A DNA stretch of 64,000 nt from Salipiger mangrovisoli (GTDB taxonomy: Bacteria; Pseudomonadota; Alphaproteobacteria; Rhodobacterales; Rhodobacteraceae). The notes under the pieces are model-generated. The model worked only from the letters and a program-made list of their open reading frames with translations, searched no databases and was not told the origin of the DNA. Below are positions 61,669 to 64,000 of the stretch, one piece after another (position 1 is the stretch's first letter; every line of letters starts with the position of its first letter). Location of the stretch: NCBI RefSeq assembly GCF_015223355.1, contig NZ_JADFFK010000017.1, forward strand, positions 62,001-126,000, written 5' to 3'. The translations under genes were made by a program, and so were the position numbers.

Positions 61669-62451
61669 TTGAAGACCATCTCGACCATGATGATGAAGGG
61701 CGGCAGCGGGAAGACGACGCTGACCCGCATCCTCGCCTCGGCCGCCCTCGCCCGCCGCATGAAGGTCCACATTTATGACGTCGACACCGACCCCCAGGCG
61801 CTTGGCTGGGAGGCCAGCTTCAACCGCGCCTCCTGGGGCAAGATCGACAAACCCGCCTGGCGTCATGACCAGCTGACCATCAGCGGCGCCGTCGCGGATA
61901 TGGATGAGATCTACGACGGCTACGACCGTATGGAAGCCGAGGGCTATGATCTCGTACTGATCGACACCCGCCCGGGGGCCAATGCCGACACCGAAGACCT
62001 GATCCTTGCCACCGATCTCGTGCTGATCCCGACCCGGCCCGAGCAGTCAGATTATTCGATCGCCGAGCGGACGCTCGAGTGGTTCGAGGACATCCTGAAA
62101 ACTGTCACGCCCGACTCCCCGACCCCGGCGCTTCGCACGGTGCTGACCGCAGTGCCAGCCAAGATGATCTCGGTGCTGACCGGGGATCTCGACATCGCCA
62201 GCCTGACGCCACGCGATCGCGACGCCTTGCAGGCGGTCATGGACATGCCGCATGCGCTGACCGTGATCCCCAATTCCAAATACTGGCGCGAGATCGCGGC
62301 CTGGGGACCGCTCGGCGTCGCGGCGGAGGCAGCGAACTCCCAGCCCGCCGGGCGGCTGCAGGGCGGCGCCATGCTGGACATCCTGGCCGGCGGCGACGCG
62401 CTGCTCGACGAACTCCTTGCGGTCATCGACGTGAGGGAGGCGGCAGAGTGA
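61669..62451 (+). CDS. virC1: VirC1-like ParA-family ATPase
   Basis: A 260-aa ParA/MinD-type ATPase from a TTG start with AGGAGG upstream. It has a deviant Walker A (MMKGGSGKTTLTRILA), switch I-like VDTDPQALGWEASF and Walker B-like DLVLIDTRPGANADTED. In the C-terminal part, MPHALTVIPNSKYWREIAAW is arranged as in Agrobacterium VirC1. VirC1 delivers the relaxosome to the coupling protein at the cell pole. The alternative is a plain plasmid-partitioning ParA; the VirC2-like partner and the place beside the mob genes favour VirC1. Confidence 0.75.
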   Translation: MKTISTMMMKGGSGKTTLTRILASAALARRMKVHIYDVDTDPQALGWEASFNRASWGKIDKPAWRHDQLTISGAVADMDEIYDGYDRMEAEGYDLVLIDTRPGANADTEDLILATDLVLIPTRPEQSDYSIAERTLEWFEDILKTVTPDSPTPALRTVLTAVPAKMISVLTGDLDIASLTPRDRDALQAVMDMPHALTVIPNSKYWREIAAWGPLGVAAEAANSQPAGRLQGGAMLDILAGGDALLDELLAVIDVREAAE

Positions 62452-63149
62452 GCGACGATCCCAAACCAGAAAAGCGCAAGAGGTCTCGTGTCGTGCGCAC
62501 CTCGCATGCGCTGCCAAATGCCGCCGAGCACGCAAAGGCGAGCAGCCGGCTCGCAGGGTCCACGGCCCGCTACGCGGGCCACTCCACTCCCGAGCCGCAA
62601 GAGCCGAGGACCAAACCCAAGGCCGACGCCGACGCAGGCGCCGACGTCACTCCTGACCTGGCCCCGACTGGCAAGGAGAGCCCCGCGACCTCAAAGCAAC
62701 CGCAGCGGGCGCAACCGAAGGCGGCAGCGCGAAGGGCCGCCGCGGGCAGCGAGGCCCAGACGCCAGCGAAGAAAAATGTGCGTGGCTTCGTGGTCTGGCT
62801 GCCGGCCGACATGGCGCGGCTGGAGGCTTTGGCGGTCCAGCTTGGCACCAGCGTCGATTATCTCGAAAAGGCACTGATGAAGCCGGCGCGCAAGAGATAC
62901 CTGGAACTCGATCACGCAAGCGCGCTGCGCGACAGCAAGCGGCTCAAAACGCATCTGGAGCTGACACGGACCGAGGGCAGCGGCGGACTTTTCGTGAACG
63001 CTTATTCGGACCCCGAGATTGTCCTCGCCCTGCGCGCGGAGATCGGCGATCCGCTCGACCTCATTGCCGACGCGCGGATCATCGGCGCGCTGTTCCGGCT
63101 CTACGGACTCGACGCGCTCGCGGTCTACGAGCGGAAGGCGGCGGGATAA
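62448..63149 (+). CDS. virC2: VirC2-like conjugal transfer protein
   Basis: A 233-aa protein from a GTG that overlaps the virC1 stop (GTGA). The first 105 residues are disordered (Lys, Pro, Ala, Gln-rich). The C-terminal 125 residues form a ribbon-helix-helix-type domain: GFVVWLPADMARLEALAVQL, then YSDPEIVLALRAEIGDPLDL and ALFRLYGLDALAVYE. Order, size and fold correspond to VirC2, which binds DNA next to the transfer origin (overdrive). Assignment is by layout and partial likeness. A ParB-like role is the alternative. Confidence 0.65.
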   Translation: MSDDPKPEKRKRSRVVRTSHALPNAAEHAKASSRLAGSTARYAGHSTPEPQEPRTKPKADADAGADVTPDLAPTGKESPATSKQPQRAQPKAAARRAAAGSEAQTPAKKNVRGFVVWLPADMARLEALAVQLGTSVDYLEKALMKPARKRYLELDHASALRDSKRLKTHLELTRTEGSGGLFVNAYSDPEIVLALRAEIGDPLDLIADARIIGALFRLYGLDALAVYERKAAG

Positions 63150-63182
63150 GCGTCACCCAGGGCTTTTGGGCGTGGTGCCTGC

Positions 63183-63665
63183 TCACTCACACGGGCCGGT
63201 GAGGACCTCGCTCACATTCCAGGTCACCGCATCATGCGCGCTGACCACGGCGAATTCGGTGCTCGACCCAAGGATGGCGACCAGCGTCGCCCACGCATCG
63301 GGATCGGCCTTCGCCTGCAGGGCGCGGCCGTCTTCGAGTTCGAACGCCGCCTGCTCGCCGGTTTGCGCCAGGACCACGATCCGCGTCGGCGCGCGCTCCT
63401 GCGGCAGGGTGACAGCAAATGACCCATTCGGCTGCGGGCCGAAGACCCGATCCGGATCGCAGACGAGCTGCAGCGATGCGCCGGGGCCTTCGAGATCATG
63501 CACGGGCAATCCGCGCTGGACACTGTGAGACCAAGTCACATCCGAGATCACCAGCGGTGCAGAGTCCGAGGCGGTACCCTTCTGCGTACCTGTCTCCTGC
63601 TGCGCCTGTGCAATGAGGGGCATCAGCGCAGAGACGATGAATGCACCGAATGATGAACGTCGCAT
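63183..63665 (-). CDS. Exported hypothetical protein
   Basis: A 160-aa product with a signal peptide (MRRSSFGAFIVSALMPLIAQ, cut near AQA-QQET). The mature domain is beta-rich (LVISDVTWSHSVQRGLPVHD, LQLVCDPDRVFGPQPNGSFA, RIVVLAQTGEQAAFELEDGR) with a Cys pair (Cys in LQLVC and at the C-terminal GPCE) probably forming a disulfide. GAAAGGAG precedes the ATG. It resembles small periplasmic proteins of the IalB type only loosely. It is convergent with virC2. Confidence 0.6.
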   Translation of the reverse strand: MRRSSFGAFIVSALMPLIAQAQQETGTQKGTASDSAPLVISDVTWSHSVQRGLPVHDLEGPGASLQLVCDPDRVFGPQPNGSFAVTLPQERAPTRIVVLAQTGEQAAFELEDGRALQAKADPDAWATLVAILGSSTEFAVVSAHDAVTWNVSEVLTGPCE

Positions 63666-63792
63666 GAAACACTCCTTTCGAGCACAAAGCGTACATCTTT
63701 TACGCTAGGGCATCCCATCCGGAATGAAAACCGAAGCCCGCAGGCAAAACTGCATGGACAGGGCTAAGGGGCGCAGCCCCTCGCGCGGTCAA

Positions 63793-63859
63793 CAGAAATA
63801 GCCAGGGCCGTGTCCTCGGCCGGGGGCCTGCGGGCCGCACCACCCCTGTCGATTTCTGC
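63793..63859. repeat. Large imperfect hairpin
   Basis: CAGAAATAGCCAGGG (63793-63807) pairs with CCCTGTCGATTTCTG (63845-63859) at 13 of 15 positions, enclosing a GC-rich loop with further short repeats (GGCC). It is unexplained; a replication or transfer structure or an untranslated leader fold are possible. Confidence 0.5.
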
Positions 63860-63893
63860 TGCCCTTGCTACCCCCGGCCTCGCCAGCGGGCAG

Positions 63894-63915
63894 GCCGGAT
63901 AGCGCGCTATCCGGC
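63894..63915. promoter_or_regulatory. Perfect 22-bp palindrome before the last gene
   Basis: GCCGGATAGCG followed immediately by its reverse complement, 23 bp upstream of the start codon at 63939. The position suggests an operator or a translational hairpin of that gene. Confidence 0.55.
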
Positions 63916-63938
63916 TTCAACTATTTGGGACAAGAACC

Positions 63939-64000
63939 ATGCTGGCAAAGAAATTCTATGCCTTCCCGATCTCCAAGGTTTTTCACCTCGATGACGCAGG
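63939..64000 (+). CDS. Start of a gene that runs off the window
   Basis: The first 20 codons (MLAKKFYAFPISKVFHLDDA) of a rightward gene cut by the window end. AAGAA rather than a strong ribosome binding site precedes the ATG. There is too little to name the family. Confidence 0.4.
   Translation, partial: MLAKKFYAFPISKVFHLDDA

Noticed and set aside
61669-63149. Plain parAB partition operon
   Set aside because: The second gene lacks ParB/KorB motifs and looks like VirC2, and no parS-like site was seen. Partition is kept only as an alternative.

Overview
This 64 kb window is GC-rich DNA of an alphaproteobacterium, most probably a Rhodobacterales member (Paracoccus/Roseobacter-like). The signs are a RepC-type plasmid initiator, a VirB/VirD4 conjugation system with a VirC1/VirC2-like pair, an H-NS protein of the HvrA type, an HWE histidine kinase and an NsrR/NirK denitrification block. 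The gene order is patchwork: functional blocks are separated by insertion sequences, toxin-antitoxin genes and gene fragments. It therefore reads as part of a conjugative plasmid (or an integrated form of one), not ordinary chromosome. I found no rRNA, tRNA or CRISPR array.

Left block (1-7.1 kb): nitrite/NO metabolism. nirV, the copper nitrite reductase nirK and the NO dioxygenase hmp lie on the minus strand. The NO-sensing repressor nsrR diverges from hmp. Next come a FadR-type GntR regulator divergent from a TauE/SafE anion exporter, and an HPP-CBS membrane protein that may move nitrite. From 7.1 to 25.4 kb is a mosaic: a truncated BrnA antitoxin cut by an IS21-type element (istAB); a decayed duplicate of part of the virD4 gene; a PRC-barrel protein; two predicted NYN/PIN-type nuclease proteins; an SRAP (YedK/HMCES-like) and nuclease pair; an Fsr-type MFS exporter; a RelE/HTH toxin-antitoxin pair with two operator palindromes; a toprim primase; and an IS256 element that carries an IS110 element in its leader.

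Plasmid core (25.4-40 kb): repC, with a candidate counter-transcribed RNA in its leader, then two exported proteins and a continuous virB operon (virB1, B2, B3, B4, lipoprotein, a VirB5/lytic-transglycosylase chimera, virB5, a secreted Cys-rich protein, virB6, B8, B9, B10, B11). Its partners lie at 56.6-63.1 kb: virD4, a VirD2-like relaxase and mobC on the minus strand, a hairpin-rich candidate oriT, then virC1/virC2-like genes on the plus strand.

Cargo between the two transfer blocks (40-56 kb): a thiol-redox operon (dsbD, an Lgt-like/TlpA fusion, L,D-transpeptidase, DsbA); a divergent sulfur/metal pair (MBL-rhodanese persulfide dioxygenase-like protein and DUF305 membrane protein); a PAS-HWE sensor kinase; a winged-helix regulator; a GSU2403-type nucleotidyltransferase beside hipBA; an ArdC remnant; an H-NS-like protein; and a VOC gene interrupted by one amber codon. 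The observations I rate highest are the VirB5/LT chimera, the IS110-in-IS256 nest with its probable bridge RNA, the repC antisense RNA candidate, the oriT candidate and an unexplained folded element downstream of virD4.
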